Below, piece after piece: positions 11,815-25,578 of a stretch of DNA of 64,000 bases. Each line of letters begins with the position of its first letter. Positions within the stretch are counted from its first letter, which is position 1. Both the position numbers and the translations under genes were made by a program. A model generated the notes under the pieces. That model did no database searches and had not been told where the DNA came from. It saw only the letters and a program-made list of their open reading frames with translations. The DNA is from Plasmodium brasilianum (lineage: Eukaryota; Apicomplexa; Aconoidasida; Haemosporida; Plasmodiidae): positions 62,001 through 126,000 of the forward strand of contig NW_027122925.1 of assembly GCF_023973825.1 (NCBI RefSeq). The letters are read 5' to 3'.

Positions 11815-14434
11815 TAATATATTATTAATCTATTTATATAAAATTTTTTATTTATATAAAATGAAATGGGAATTCTCTATTTTTCTTTTTTTATAATGCA
11901 GCATATTTTGACCTAATGGTGTAGTTTAATTGTTATTATATAAAAAATAAATAAGCATTCTTTTTTTTATCTTATTAGTTTAATAACTTTTTGCTTATAA
12001 ATACTTATAATTCATTGAAATTAAATAATTAATTAAATTATACTTTTACTAAATAAAATTGCATTCTTTATTAAAAAAATTACATTAATAATTTAATAAT
12101 TAAAATAAATAGACAATAAAGTAAATTATTCCTAAAAATAAAAATAGAAAGATGTTATATGTATATAAATAATTTTAAATAATTTAATAACATATGCTTA
12201 TAGAAAAAGGATGAATGATTAATCTGTATATAATTTATATATATTACATCCACTAATTATTAAATATGTGTATTAATAATTTAACGAATTTACAATTATA
12301 ATAAGAATTATGTATAATTCTAAAAATACTTATTATTACCGCTATATTTTATATAGAAATAATAAAACATAAGAAAATATTATAATAATATAATGATTAT
12401 ATATATACAATAATAATTAAAGCAAACATTTTCTTATGAACTATGATACTTTTAGATTATCTTTAATTCAAAAAGATAAAAGTTAAAAGGAAAAATTCAA
12501 ACGAATAATACGTAAGAACATATAAATAATAACCTTGAAAAAACAATTATAGTTCTAATGCAACGCCTAACAGCAGCATTTTTGTGCTAAATTTATCCCT
12601 CATAATTTCATTTCCTATACATTGTGAATTAGACTTCGAATAGTATACATAATTTATTTCATGAAACCATAATAGTGAAATAAGTAAATAGGTATAAAAG
12701 CTAACCAGTTAAAATATTTGGTTTCCTCAATTATTAAATGTTTTTTTAATACTTATAGGTTTATTTTATATGGTATTTATTCGTATTTTTGGAATCATAA
12801 AATATAAAATAATTATTAATAAATTTTAATCTAATTAATAGAAATAATTCATATCGATAATATTATTGACTAAATTGAAATTATTTTATTCATAATGATT
12901 AATTAATCTTATAACCTAACAGTGAAACATTGGAAAAATAAATAAAAAACATCTTATATAAATGTAGTAAATGAATTAATGATAAATTACAAAACAAAAA
13001 ATAAATAAAATAATATAAAAAATGTGTAAATATATTAAAATAATAGTTTATTGTTAATGTTCTTAAAATACTAAAAAGTAAATGTATTACATATAAGTTA
13101 AACAGAATTATAATTCTAACATTAGATAATAAGTTCTATTAAAATATTTATATATATCACTGACTAAAAAATTTTTATTTTCCTGTAGTTTTTGATATTT
13201 AATTATATGTATATTATATCAACTAAAGGTTCATATTAAGTTTTTCTTGTAAACGTTATTTTTTTTAGTTTATTTGTATTTATTCTATAAATATATAATT
13301 AAAAATTTTTTTTTTCTAATATTGAATAATTGATATATTTTTATATAACTGCTAATGGAACTTCACTAAAATTTTACATATAATTATGTCAGAGAACAAT
13401 AATAATATAATATAATTTAGGTATACTTAATATGGTTATCCTGTATAATACTTATTATTTCATAATGCTTTTTTTTGACACAAATAAATGCATTAACTTT
13501 ATTAATGATGATTTTTTTTAATTAATTTTTTCATGTATATTTATAATATATTCCTCAAACAAATAATATAAATTGTATTAATGAAACATATCGAGTACAT
13601 CTTTAACATTCAACATAAGTTAATCATATCTTTAATAAAAGTCTTATATGGTATAAAGTTCAGAATATTAATTAACTTCATAGTATATATAAAGATTCAA
13701 TGTTCGTCAGATGCAATATCATTTTACCCAAAAAATAATATAAAATAAGACTATATAAATATCGTTAGAAATTTAAAACTTTGTTACATGGATGATAACA
13801 TAATCTTTAATCTTAATTTTATACTTATCTTTTTTTATTAGAATGCACTAATTTAAGTATTATTATTTTATGAGTTACATTATGTTTACATATTTAGATG
13901 TTGGTATAGCTACAATTTTATTTTCTAATTTACATGTTCTAAATTTATACATAATAGCTATGAATTCAAAATTATTTTTATATTATATATAACTTTAATG
14001 TATTCAATGATTTTACAAATTATATAATAAATTTATTAGACTATTTCATGAGTATAATTTAAAATATTAAATATATTTTATGATGTATTATTGCAACTCA
14101 TGCTGTATTAGGGACTTAAATTATACTAAACATGAAAATAAATATATTTTTTTATATATTAGAAAAAATAATAATGTTTTCCAAAATTATTATAATTTAA
14201 TATAAAAAAAGTATTATAAATAAATTCAATTAATAATATTATTAAAAAATATAAAAAGAAATACATACACATAAATATATAAAGTTAAAGACAAAAAGTA
14301 ATATATTTTTATTATACCGCCTTTTTTCTTATTTTATTTTCTAATTATATCTATTTAATTGGAACGTATATTTAGCTCAGTTTTATATACTTTTTAATAT
14401 CCTTAAACTAAGTTATTTGATAGCCTGTATAACA
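11815..14434. other. Non-coding spacer
   Basis: A/T-rich sequence between the exported gene's upstream region and the 3' end of the pir gene. No open frame with a family signature on either strand; no repeats beyond short homopolymers. Confidence 0.5.
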
Positions 14435-16337
14435 TTAATGAAATGAAGTTCGTGGTTCTATATTTACTACACTAAATCTCCTCCTTTCAGAATTCCTATA
14501 GGTACGTTTTATGAATCTCCTTGGTAGTCTTTGCGTACTTAATTCAGAAAAATTAGTCCTATATCTTTTTTTCCTTTTTCTAGTTTTACCTAGATATGTT
14601 CCAAAGGGAGTAAACTAATGAAAAAGTGAAAGATGTAAAACATATACATATATAATTATTTTACAATTATATCATTTTATATAACGCGCATTATAAATGT
14701 AAACATACAACGTATTTATAATATCTGATGTAATTAGGTATTTACTTTAAAATAAAGGAAAAAAGCAAAAATTAGTCCCATTGCCAAAACAATTACCATG
14801 GCAACACAGAAAAAAGTGTTTTGTAAAATATTAGTTTCTTCATCTTTTCCGGGAAATGCCTTTCCTTTATATTTTTTGGTAACAGAACCTCCTCCTTGAT
14901 TATCCCATAAATCTTTTTGAATCCTTGATATAATATATTTTTGTTCGTTCATTTCCATGAATTGACTTCTCCTTTCTCTTTGAACAACTATTTTTAATGG
15001 TTGTGTAGACCATGTCTTACCCTTCTTTAATCGATAAATCCCAGATTTCTTATCCTTTATTAGAATATGTTGTTTAACTAGTTCTTCCACATATTCACAA
15101 AGTCCTGATGTATCTTCCTCTGGTTTTTCTGCAGGACAATGTAATGTTCCATCTTTTCCTAGTTTCCATTTAAGATCAACATCTGTGCCTTTTTTGGGAA
15201 GTGACAATATATTTTTTTTTTCTTGATCTTCAAATCCTACCATCTTTCTAATTTCTTTATGTTGAACTAACGCTTCTGATTTTATAACGGATTCGAATTC
15301 TTTATTTTCTAAAGATAATTTATCACCATTTCCCTGTTCACTGCTTCCAACTGCACTCTGATTTCTGCTCGTCATGGCAGATGCTCGTATAAAAGCACAT
15401 TGTAAATTGGAGCTATTATTATTAATATTACAATTAGTGAAATGAATTGTCTCCAAAAAATCTGGTTCGAAATCGCTTGATACTAATTTTTTTTCAGAGG
15501 TTTTATTTTCTGTAAAATTTTTTAGTTCATTACAGTTTCCGCCATATGGAGATTCTAATTTAGATAAGAGTTTGCTTGGATCAAAATCATTATTACAATT
15601 TAAAAAGTAGTTTGGACACTTCGATATTTTTTCCACACAACAGTCCCCTTTTTTTCTATGGTATAATTCAAGAATAAAATTAAGGTATTTTTTATATTTA
15701 TCAATTTTCACATTAACACAAGTTTCTTTAGCCTTAATATGTTCATAATTTGTAAAGTAATCAAACATATATTTCTCTTCTATTTTATTTTTCAATTCCT
15801 GTAAATTTTTTTTTGAAAATTTATAATCACAATTTAATATTTCATAATCTGTAGTAAGAAGGGTTTGAACTCTAAGAAATTCGTTAATAACTACTTCCAC
15901 ATCATTTTCTTTCGCATCATCTTTAAAAAATTTTCCTATTTCTTCATATAACCAGTATTTATAATGTGAACAACGGTTTTCATAACTCCATGACTTATCG
16001 TTTTTAGGTAAATTCTCTAAATTTCTTGCAACTTTTTTACAAAGATTAATACAATTATCTTTATGTTCACTTGCTACTGAATCAGATATTTTACAATCGT
16101 CGTTATATTTTACTTCCTTAACCTCAGAATTAAATTTATTATATATCTCATATGAAGGTAACTCTTTTAAAATTTCATCCTGTAAATTGAATATATACAT
16201 TGAATTATATAATACTTAAGGAATTATTGTGAAGAATTAATATTCTCATGTTCTTTATCCAAAATGATATGTATACTAACTAACAAAAATTATTATTTAT
16301 ATTAAAAATGAAATTATACATGAAATTCTTGTTCCAT
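14435..16337 (-). CDS. pir: PIR protein, intact, three exons
   Basis: Predicted PIR-superfamily protein of 543 residues, a variant antigen expected in the infected red-cell membrane or cytoplasm. Exon 1 is 16337-16320 (MEQEFH), intron 16319-16180 (140 bp, GTATAA...ACAG), exon 2 16179-14746, intron 14745-14615 (131 bp, GTAAAT...TTAG), and exon 3 14614-14435. All junctions are phase 0. The 16200 ATG, in frame with exon 2, lies inside intron 1, and the six-codon exon 1 fits the usual pir plan better. Exon 2 opens DEILKELPSYEIYNKF and then has the Cys-rich core (CKKVARNLENLPK, RCSHYKYWLYEEIGKFF). A membrane span lies near 461-483 (FFCVAMVIVLAMGLIFAFF). Exon 3 begins FTPFGTYLGKTRKRKKR, the hallmark PIR tail, and is strongly basic. 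The region between core and membrane span, about residues 235-455, is long and polar, so the protein exceeds the more common 300-400 residues. I found no fam-type upstream element here. Confidence 0.9.
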
Positions 16338-19300
16338 TTTTATTATTTCCTTTAAGATATATCATATATTTACTAAATTAAACAATTAAGACCATATATA
16401 TATAAGTTTGTATGTTAAAATAATAAAATATATTTGAAAATTCTGCATTATGTATACTTTTTTTTATTAGTATTTACAACTATTTACATATTTCTTGGTT
16501 ACAAAAAACAATAATTTTCATATTTTGAATAAATTATACGTATATTTTATTTATTACATAAATATTTTTAATTTTAACATAGATAAATTTAACACTGATG
16601 CTCAATAATAGTAAATAGTAAAAAGAAAGAAATTTAGTATGGTAAAAATATATTATATATATATATAATGATTTCTTATTATCACATTTTCTTTAATAAA
16701 AAATAGAATTTTTATTATTTACTGTTAAAAATTGTAATACCAAGTGATATATTCATATTAAGAACTTTTTCAGTTTTAATTATTTATATATTTTCATATG
16801 GTTACTTCATAAAATTACAAAATATTCTTTATTTTATAGTTATTATTACTTTAATGTCAAACATATTTTCATTAATACTGTATGTTTTATCGTATTGTGC
16901 AAAATATATAGCAAATACCTTCATTACAGTTATAAAGCAGGTATATTTTGAAAAAACAATAATAAGTAAATGAAAGAATATTACAAATATGTGAAAATGT
17001 TACAATAAAAAAAATTTTTTTTAACACAATAAAAATAATTTCATATATTTATTTTTATAATAAATCCATGAATTATTAGATAACCTATATAATATTAATA
17101 AAAAATGTTCTACGTTAATGCCACTTTATGCCATATCTGAAATGATTACTTTTTATACCATATCACAGCTCACACAGAGAAAAATTTTTTACTCACCAAT
17201 GTATTTATATATATATAAAACAGTCTCATGAATTATTTTTTAAACAAACATTTAACAAAAATATTAAAATATTAATTTCCTTAAAAATAAGGTAAAAATA
17301 TTTTTATTTTTCTAAAATAATGAATATGTTACTTCTAATTTAACTGAAAATCAATTAATTAATATATATATATATACTAAATTTGGAAAATATAATTACG
17401 ATATATATTTAATTATTCGTAGGCACTAAGATAATGATGAAAGTTAATATTATTATGTTTCAAAATTTAGAGATATACTTTAATATATCTTATATATTTT
17501 TTCTTTTCTCATTATAAATGGAATAAAGCATAATGTATCATATCAGTAATTTAAGAAAATATAAACGAATATTTTCTTATGTTTTTGATATATGTAATTG
17601 CTACAGTGTGTTTTTTTAAACATTGAACTATAAAATATTGTACTTTATTCATAACACTATTATCATGCTACAAATAAAATATTAAGTATTAAAAAATAAT
17701 TAAAACTTATATATATATATAGATATATTTCGGGCATTTTACTCTTTATTCTTTATTATTCATAACAGAAAAGAAATATGTTGTTATATTATTATATTTT
17801 TTCTTATTATTGTACTTATGAATATGAATTTTTATTTTACTATAAATTATAATGTTTATTTTGTTCATATTTTTATAATTTTTTTCAAATAAATTTTAGA
17901 TACTTATAAATTTATATTTTCTTAATAAAGCTGCAATGAAAGAAATATAAGAATATTTAATAATTAATTTTTTCTTGAAAAAAATAAAATAATATTATAT
18001 ATTATTCTTAAAGGATTTTACATCTCAATTTTTAATTGTGTTGTTTATTTTTTATGATAAACGTTTTATTCAAATAGAGACCTTAATAATTATGTTAATT
18101 TAGTGGCCCAGTTTTGTCACTTATGAAATCATAAAGATCTAATGATATTACAATGAACAAAATATAACTTTAATAAATTTTTTTAATTATTCTGAGAGTT
18201 ATATATTTTCCTTAAATTATTTATTAATTTTTGTTTCTTATTTTGTAAGATTATTTATTTTATCTAACAGGAATATTCATGTTTTGTATTTCATAAATTA
18301 TGCCTATTAATAATTTACAATCATATTCATTATATAGTAATTTATATATATATTTTTATTTTTATAATACTCATTTATTTTTGTTAATTACATTAGATAT
18401 GTTATATTATATAATATGTGATGTTCACCAAGTTAATTAAATAATATTTAAGTTAAAAAATTTTCTCATTAACTGGAAGTTCTTCATAAAAATTTAAGAA
18501 TATTTTGTTTTTTTGAATAATTATAGAAATATTGATGATTTATTTTTAAAACTATATATATAATTAGTAATAATAACATGTATTTCGTACATTGAAGAAT
18601 AATTCATTATAATAATAAGATAATAAAACGTCTCAAAAAATTCTCAAATTTAATATATTTTCGAAACTTGAGATACTCTTAAAAATATATACTTTTATTG
18701 TTGATCGTTTTTTTTGAAAAATAACATATTAAGGGAAAAAAAAATACATTTGAAATATTTATACTTTATGATTATATTTAGCTTATGTATATATATTGAG
18801 ATATAATTGACATGGAAATTGCTATAATATACATTTACATAACATTTAAAATAATAATTTTTTTTAGAGATATTGAATTATGATATTATTTATATGAAAT
18901 TATATGGATTGTAATTCAAACATAATTTGAAAAAATGCAAAAGATATATATATTTTTTATACGTAATGTAACATTTTAAATGACAAATAAATTATATGTT
19001 AACTAAATTTTAATGTATACTGCACTTTTATGGATTATTAAACGTATATAAAATTTTTATCATATGAAATTACTTTTCTTAACTTAGAGTAGATGTAATA
19101 GTAATTAATATCTTGTCCTTATACTTTTCTATATTACGTGTACTCTGTTTCATACTCTCCATAATAGCTCATATGTTACAAATCGTAGGTATAAAGACAT
19201 AAATACATATACAGTAGAAGCGGTTTAATGAATAATCCGTTTTTATTAGCAAAGTAAATGAATAGTAAATAATAAAAAGAATTTATTACTTTAGTGCGAA

Positions 19301-21501
19301 AAAGTGTTTCATTTAAAAATTATATTACTAAAAAGAGTGTAATTTATTGAAGGATCTCATTTACCATATCATTCAGTTACTTTCCCACTTTCAAATATAT
19401 TATTGGTTTGTATAAACTTCTTTTGTATATATATTTGATATGTTGAGAACAATCAAATACAATATTTACTGTTAATTTTTTTTCCTTGATAATTAATTAA
19501 AAGTGTACATAAAATTATTATCTCATTCTGTTATTCAGTTGAATAGATAAAGGAAAAACTAACATTACAATTTAAGGATATAAAAGCTTTTAGTATATAT
19601 ATTATATTGATATATTATTCTATTCACACATAAGAATATATTTTTTCTATCTTATTTTGATAGATGTTTAACAATTTTGAGTTCCTCAATATATGTTTAA
19701 TATATAAATTTACATAATTTAAGAAAAATAATAAAACTTCCATTTTATAATTAATAACTGTCTGAGTATAAAATAATTTGATTAGATATATTATATATAT
19801 ATGTAAAACATAAAATTTATCACCAGTGTATAGGATGTATTAACTTTTTATACTCTATAATATACGTAATATAACATATTTTTCTTTTCAATACATTACA
19901 AGAAATATTTAGCCGATCATAGACATCCATAAATATTTCATTAAATATTTATCCAAATAATAGTTATATTTTAAATATATATACATATTATTATAACCGA
20001 CTTAGCAAATAATATACTATAAAATAAACGAAATTAAAAGTAACAAAAGGAAATTATCTCAAGGTAGCTATTAATTAGCCAACTTATTGAATATAGGTTA
20101 TTAGGAACTAAAAAAACATAGTATATAAAAATTAATAAAAAATTAAAACATATTACAAATAGTTGAATTCATAATAACACTTAAATAATTCTTGTACTTC
20201 GTTTTAGTAAATATTTTTGTTTGGTAGATATTAAAATAAGTTCCCAAACTTCATTATAATAATATCATAAAATTATATAATTATATAATTTAAATACTTA
20301 TTGAAAAATATATTTTTTTAATATTACATGGAAAAATAAAATAAGAGATATATATTATTAATAAAATAAGTCTTTTTTTATTGTCAATTGGATAATTGTG
20401 TCAAAGTCCATTAATTAAATTATTCATTATATATAACGTAATTATTAGTGAAATACGAAATTAATATCGTATACCACATTTAAATGTGATATATAAACTT
20501 TCCATTACTTAATCCCAAATAAACAATATATAGAAAAAAAATGCAAGAAATAAATATTAATATTTTCATAATTTTTTTCAATTATTTTAATCATTTAATA
20601 ATATGGAAAAAAATATAATATATAGATTATTCATATACATAGTTCAAGTAGAATAAATATTCAAATAATATGTGAAATATTGTGGTACCACAACAATTAA
20701 GTACAAATATTATATAAAAATTAGTTCAATAACATCACATATTTGTAATGATTTAGAACACCCAAGTTAGTAATCAACTATAATTAACACATAAATGAAA
20801 AGTGTATTAATTCATTGTATATTTATAATTTCATATATATATTATGAAAAAAAAGATGAATGTATATATAAATTACTTTTACAATATTTATGTTTTATGA
20901 CACATTTTACATAAAATATATCTTGCAAAATAGATATTATTTTTTTCTAAATTAAAAAAAATACATGTATAACTATTAATGGAACGAAGTATATGCACTA
21001 TGTTTCATTCAATACAATAAAGGACAAATATTTTTTTAATTAAAAACTAATACTATTACTTAATAAAATAAACATGTTATAATTTTAGGTTACAATATGT
21101 TATGATATATAATATATATCGTTTTATTACAAATATAAGTTATAATGTTTTTATATAATAATGTGAACTATGTTATTGTATAATCATTTTAAAGCACAAA
21201 TATGTATATATCATAGATATATATATAAATATACAAACATATATTTATTTTATGACATTTAGTTAATTAAGAATATAACTTGAAATACAAATTTAGAAAC
21301 ATTAGAATGTTCAATACACAAAAAAAAAAAAAGAATATAATATTTTATTGTTCTCTGGAATATAATAATTATACATATGTATATTTATAATATTTTACAC
21401 ATAATATATATTCTTATTAAGTTTATCATTAAAAATATTATAGCTAATAATTCATATCAAAGAATTCCTTGCAGAAGTGTATATGCCTTTTATTATTCAT
21501 A
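16338..21501. other. Non-coding spacer, 5.2 kb
   Basis: Upstream region of the pir gene and spacer to fam-m. Very A/T-rich with no open frame above background and no family signature on either strand. It contains short TA runs, for example near 16660 and 17360. Any pir promoter should lie in the right-hand neighbourhood of 16340, but I cannot point to one. Confidence 0.5.
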
Positions 21502-22397
21502 TTAGTCATTCATTAACCTAAATTTTATATATTTTTCATTATTTATTAAGATCTTACAAATTGCCTTTACAACTATAATCGATAAAGTAATGATAATCGT
21601 ACTTAACGTTATTCCTAAAAGACAATATTTATGTGATTTTGACAAAGTATTTATATCATTTTTAAAGGGATCAAATAATGCAAACTCAGTAATAGATGTC
21701 AATACTGTATCTAAAGAGTTCATCCCTGATAATACTAGTATTCCTATTCCAAAGAAGGAAATAATAATAAATATAGCAACGACATAACCATAATTTCTAA
21801 ATTTTAATTTTTTTAAAGATATATCACAAATTCTTCTTTTTTTTTCGACATAATCATCATAATCTTTTTTTTTTATCCATTTTTTTTCAAAATGAAAATG
21901 TTTTCCATCAAACATTCCATTATTGTAATCTGTATATTCTGTGTAGTATTGTGACTTATTTAATAAACTTCTATTAGACTGTTTGTTCTTTCCCTTTCCC
22001 AATTTTTTATTATTATATATATTTTTTTCTTGGTGCTCCCATTTATTTTGTATATTTTCATTTAAACCTACATCGTTGTAATTTTTATACTGTTTATATT
22101 TTGCCAGTAATCTATAATTTATTTTATCTATTTTGCTACTATTATTATAGTTCTCACCTAAATATTTGATAAACGTGCTCTAAAAAAAAGAACTTAAATA
22201 TATATTATTTAATATATGATATAAAGTAATTCTGAAAAGCAGTAATAATAAAAATAACACGTAAAAATTATGAAAAGTGAAGATATATCTATATAACAGT
22301 ATCATACAGCTTCATTGTTAAAATGACTTATACAAGATAAAAAAAAAATAAACCCAGAAATTTTAAAAAATAGGAGAAACATAATTTTTTGTTCCAT
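21502..22397 (-). CDS. fam-m exported membrane protein, intact
   Basis: Two-exon fam-m protein of 255 residues; function unknown, expected in the host red cell. Exon 1 is 22397-22308 (30 codons, MEQKIMFLLFFKISG then hydrophobic, ending HFNNEA). The intron is 22307-22180 (128 bp, GTATGA...TTAG), and exon 2 is 22179-21502. The long open frame from 22002 begins at a TTG; the frame is actually open all the way to the acceptor, adding 59 codons that carry STFIKYLGENYN and the PEXEL-like YRLLAKYK (RLLAK at 52-56). The family block is YYTEYTDYNNGMFDGKHFHF, then EKKWIKKKDYDDY, CDISLKKLKFRNYG and two membrane segments near 162-181 and 216-238. The end is ILINNEKYIKFRLMND. The broken fam-l at 24261-25124 lies 1.9 kb upstream on the same strand, giving a damaged fam-m/fam-l pair. 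Confidence 0.88.
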
Positions 22398-22785
22398 CAT
22401 ATAGAAATTTAATTTTGTAATAAGTTCAGTAAAGAAAAATTAACAATAATGTAGTATTTTTTTGATGTTAAAGGTACGATAATTATTCATTTAATTTGTT
22501 TTTTATTTTTTTCTAAATACATAGTAAAGTTTATATAACTATAATATTTTTCGCTATATATACAAAGTAGCATTAAAACTACATTATATAATTATTATTT
22601 TAATGGTATTTTTATAAATGTTACATTAATTAGTATAATATAATTTGCATTCATTTATATATATTAGAAATATATAAATTACTATTTAATATTGCAAAGT
22701 AATAAAATAATTTTTTTATTATATATTTTTAAAATACAAAAAAATTATATGATTTCTTATTATTAAGATAAATTTGGTATTTACA
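22398..22785. other. 5' flank of fam-m
   Basis: A/T-rich sequence between the fam-m ATG and its conserved element. Probably promoter and untranslated leader; no gene. Confidence 0.45.
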
Positions 22786-22816
22786 CAATATAGAATATAG
22801 AGAAGATAGATAATTC
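22786..22816 (-). promoter_or_regulatory. Conserved upstream element of fam-m 21502-22397
   Basis: The sequence CAATATAGAATATAGAGAAG followed by ATAGATAATTC lies about 400 bp upstream of the ATG. It nearly matches the copy upstream of fam-l 43720-44734, which also has ATAGAGAAGATAGATA. Role inferred. Confidence 0.5.
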
Positions 22817-23228
22817 TTTCTTTTATAGAAAAAGTGAATTATTATCTATTTTAATAATTTTTTTCAATTAATTATACTAATTTTATAAGCATAATATTTT
22901 TGGAAAAATGGTTATGCATAAAACATATTAATAATTTTAATAATAGTAAAAATAAATAAAGAAAACTGCATTACTTACAAATTTTATTATATAAAATTTA
23001 TTCCACATTCATTAGTTAATACATAAACGTATTTACAATTTTATTGTTAATAGTTTAATTTAAAAATAAAATATGTATAATGTAGAAACTTAAAAAAAAA
23101 TATATTTCAAGGATAAATAGTCACTCTTCCTTTATTTTTATAATATAATTTTTCAATGTTAAAATTTTTAATTATACATAATTTATACTAAAATAACTAG
23201 TTAAGCTTCTTTATTTTTAAGGAAATAG

Positions 23229-23301
23229 TTTTTTTTTATTTATATATACATATATATATATTCTTTTAGTAATATAAAAAAAAGAAAAAAAAAAAAAAAA
23301 G
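23229..23301 (-). promoter_or_regulatory. Poly-T ... poly-A block upstream of fam-m
   Basis: A T run at about 23229-23237, then TTCTTTTAGTAATAT, then an A-rich run with one G break to about 23300, about 830-900 bp upstream of the fam-m ATG. Same arrangement as at 11745-11814 and 56712-56773, with a less similar centre. Confidence 0.3.
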
Positions 23302-24260
23302 AATTTTAACATATGCAACAATAATTAATAAAAATTAATTCTTTATTTCCGTTCTTTATTATCATAAGTTATAAAAACAATTTATAGTATGTTTATTTTT
23401 AAATATTTTTTATAATACATATTTAAGTAATTTTGCAAAAATGAAATAAAAACACACGTGGACACAACAATAGGTTAAAAAATGTTTTTAACTTTTCATT
23501 TAATTATGATGATTTAGAAGTCTTAAATTATTAAAGTTACATAAAACCAGTATTTAATAAATGTATTGCTTTATGATATATTTATATTTTATCTTTTAAA
23601 ACATATAGAACTAATCATTTATTAAAAATATATTTACAATAAATATTATAATTTTGTGTTTGTTATAAAACGTATTTTATAGAATAAATTTTATGCTTAT
23701 TTATAAGTAAGAAATGCATATATATATACACATTAATGCAACAATATATCTTCACTTCATTCTATTAAATGAAGAACTATACACATTTATCCTTATTTCA
23801 AAACTAACAATGATCTTATTAAAGTTATTTAAAAAAATAATAAATTTGTACTAGAGCAACATAAAAAATTGAAACGAACAATTTTTATTTCAAGCACAAA
23901 TTGTCATACATCAATAAAATTGCATGATTATTCCATAATATATTAATTTTATCTCACATACATATACCATTCATCAGTATCTATTTTAATGCATAAATAT
24001 AAATATCACGCTGTAATACTTAATATAACAGAAGAAAGACTCTAAAAACATATTGTGAAACACTAATACATTCAATATAACAAATATACTAATAAAGCAT
24101 CTATTTACTTCTGAGTATCAACAGTTCTAGCTAGCATGTGTACATTCATGTAATTTAGGCAATTATTAATATCTTTATTGAACATATAAGTAATTATAAT
24201 ACACGTTTGTATTCAAATTACCAGGTACACTACGTAAATAATAACATTTTTTTATCCATT
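23302..24260. other. Spacer within fam-m / fam-l pair
   Basis: Sequence between the fam-m upstream block and the 3' end of the broken fam-l. No supported gene; short open frames only. Confidence 0.45.
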
Positions 24261-25124
24261 CTAACATTTAGTTTTCAAAATTCTTTTATATTTTCTAAAC
24301 TTCATATAAGTAAAAGCAGACCATATCAACAATATGACAATTAATATACCGAAAAATACAAAAAATGTTATATCGCATTCATCTTTTAAAATTATATTAA
24401 CGTAGTCATAACTAACAGTAGTATTAAAATTTTTACTTTGACCAAAAAAACTACATATTGAACCTCCTAATGATGCTAATAATGCCCAAAAGAATACTAA
24501 AGTAGGTAATAACATTTTATGCCCAAACTTTTTACATATTAATTTTTGGTATGTCTTATTACTAATTGAAGATTTTTTTTTTATAATAAAATCTATGTAA
24601 TCATGTTACTTGAAAGTTTTTTTTCAAAATGAGTTAATTGTTTTTTTCCATATATTAATTTTTTTGTACCTTATATTTTTTATTGAATTCTTCATATAAA
24701 GAACTTCTCCTTGATTGTGTGCTTGTTTGTTTGTTCCTCTTTCCATTTCTAAATACAAATGTTTCGTCATTCTTTTAATAATTAGGTATCTGTTGTGAAT
24801 ATATAATATGTGAAATGTTTTTATGTTCAAGTTCTGCTAGTAATCGAAAATTTCTTAAATCTAATTTTATATCATATGTATGGTTTCCCATAAATATATT
24901 AAACGTATTCTAATAGAAAAAAAAATATATTTATTATTTAAAATAATAATTAATCTCAATCTTAAAATCATAGTTGATAAAAATAAGAACCGGATAAATA
25001 AAAAATACAAATTTCCTTAAATAAAATAATCATAACTCTTTTCATTCTAAAAACTACATATTATAGATGAAAGTATAAACATACCAATTTTAATAAAGAA
25101 TTTTGACCTAATTTTTTTTTCCGT
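24261..25124 (-). pseudogene. Broken fam-l gene
   Basis: Remnant of a two-exon fam-l-type gene. The exon 1 equivalent starts at 25124, but the initiator reads ACG instead of ATG, followed by EKKIRSKFFIKIGMF and an in-frame TAG after about 25 codons. The exon 2 equivalent begins at 24909 after a TTAG acceptor (NTFNIFMGNHTYD). It contains FRLLAELEHKN with a canonical PEXEL RLLAE, then stops at a TAA after IPNY. The reading continues in shifted frames: NGKRNKQTSTQSRRSSLYEE, remnants of the FEKK block near 24630, and SSISNKTYQKLICKKFGHK just before 24515. The last 84 codons (24515-24261) are open, with two hydrophobic segments and a basic tail KFRKYKRILKTKC in place of the usual YYHKKVKKYQKIKFRKR. 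At least one lost start, two stops and a frameshift make a functional product unlikely. Confidence 0.8.
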
Positions 25125-25539
25125 GATATATAATTTTAAATTTGTACTACATTCTGTAAGAAAACAACAAACAATACTAAAATATTGTCTTAATTATAAA
25201 GGATAATGTATTTATTTTATTAATTTTGTATTTATTTATAAAAATATAATTATATGTACATAATTTAAATGTATTTTACAACTGATACAAAGAATGGAAA
25301 CTTTATAAATTTATTATATAACTTTTATCTTAATGATATTCATAAAAAATTATTTTTAATAAAAATAATATAATTCGTATCCATTCATAAATATATAAAA
25401 AATATAAAATTTAATATAGTACAGTAATTAAATACTTTTTATATAATTCTTTTTTAAAATATATATATACATATATATATTATATATATATAATTTTTTT
25501 AATATTTCAAACTATTAAATATATGTAAATTGTAAAATA

Positions 25540-25578
25540 TATGAAATATGGAATATAGATTATATATTATACTATATA
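25540..25578 (-). promoter_or_regulatory. Conserved upstream element of broken fam-l
   Basis: The sequence ATGGAATATAGATTATATAT lies about 425 bp upstream of the lost start at 25124. It is weaker than the other copies, consistent with decay together with the gene. Confidence 0.35.

Noticed and set aside
16182..16200. ATG at 16200 as start of the pir gene
   Set aside because: The codons after it end in TTTACAG, a good splice acceptor, directly before DEILKELPSYE; an upstream MEQEFH exon with a GTATAA donor fits the pir plan better.
24624..24830. 68-codon frame as an independent gene
   Set aside because: It is a shifted frame inside the broken fam-l and has no family character of its own.
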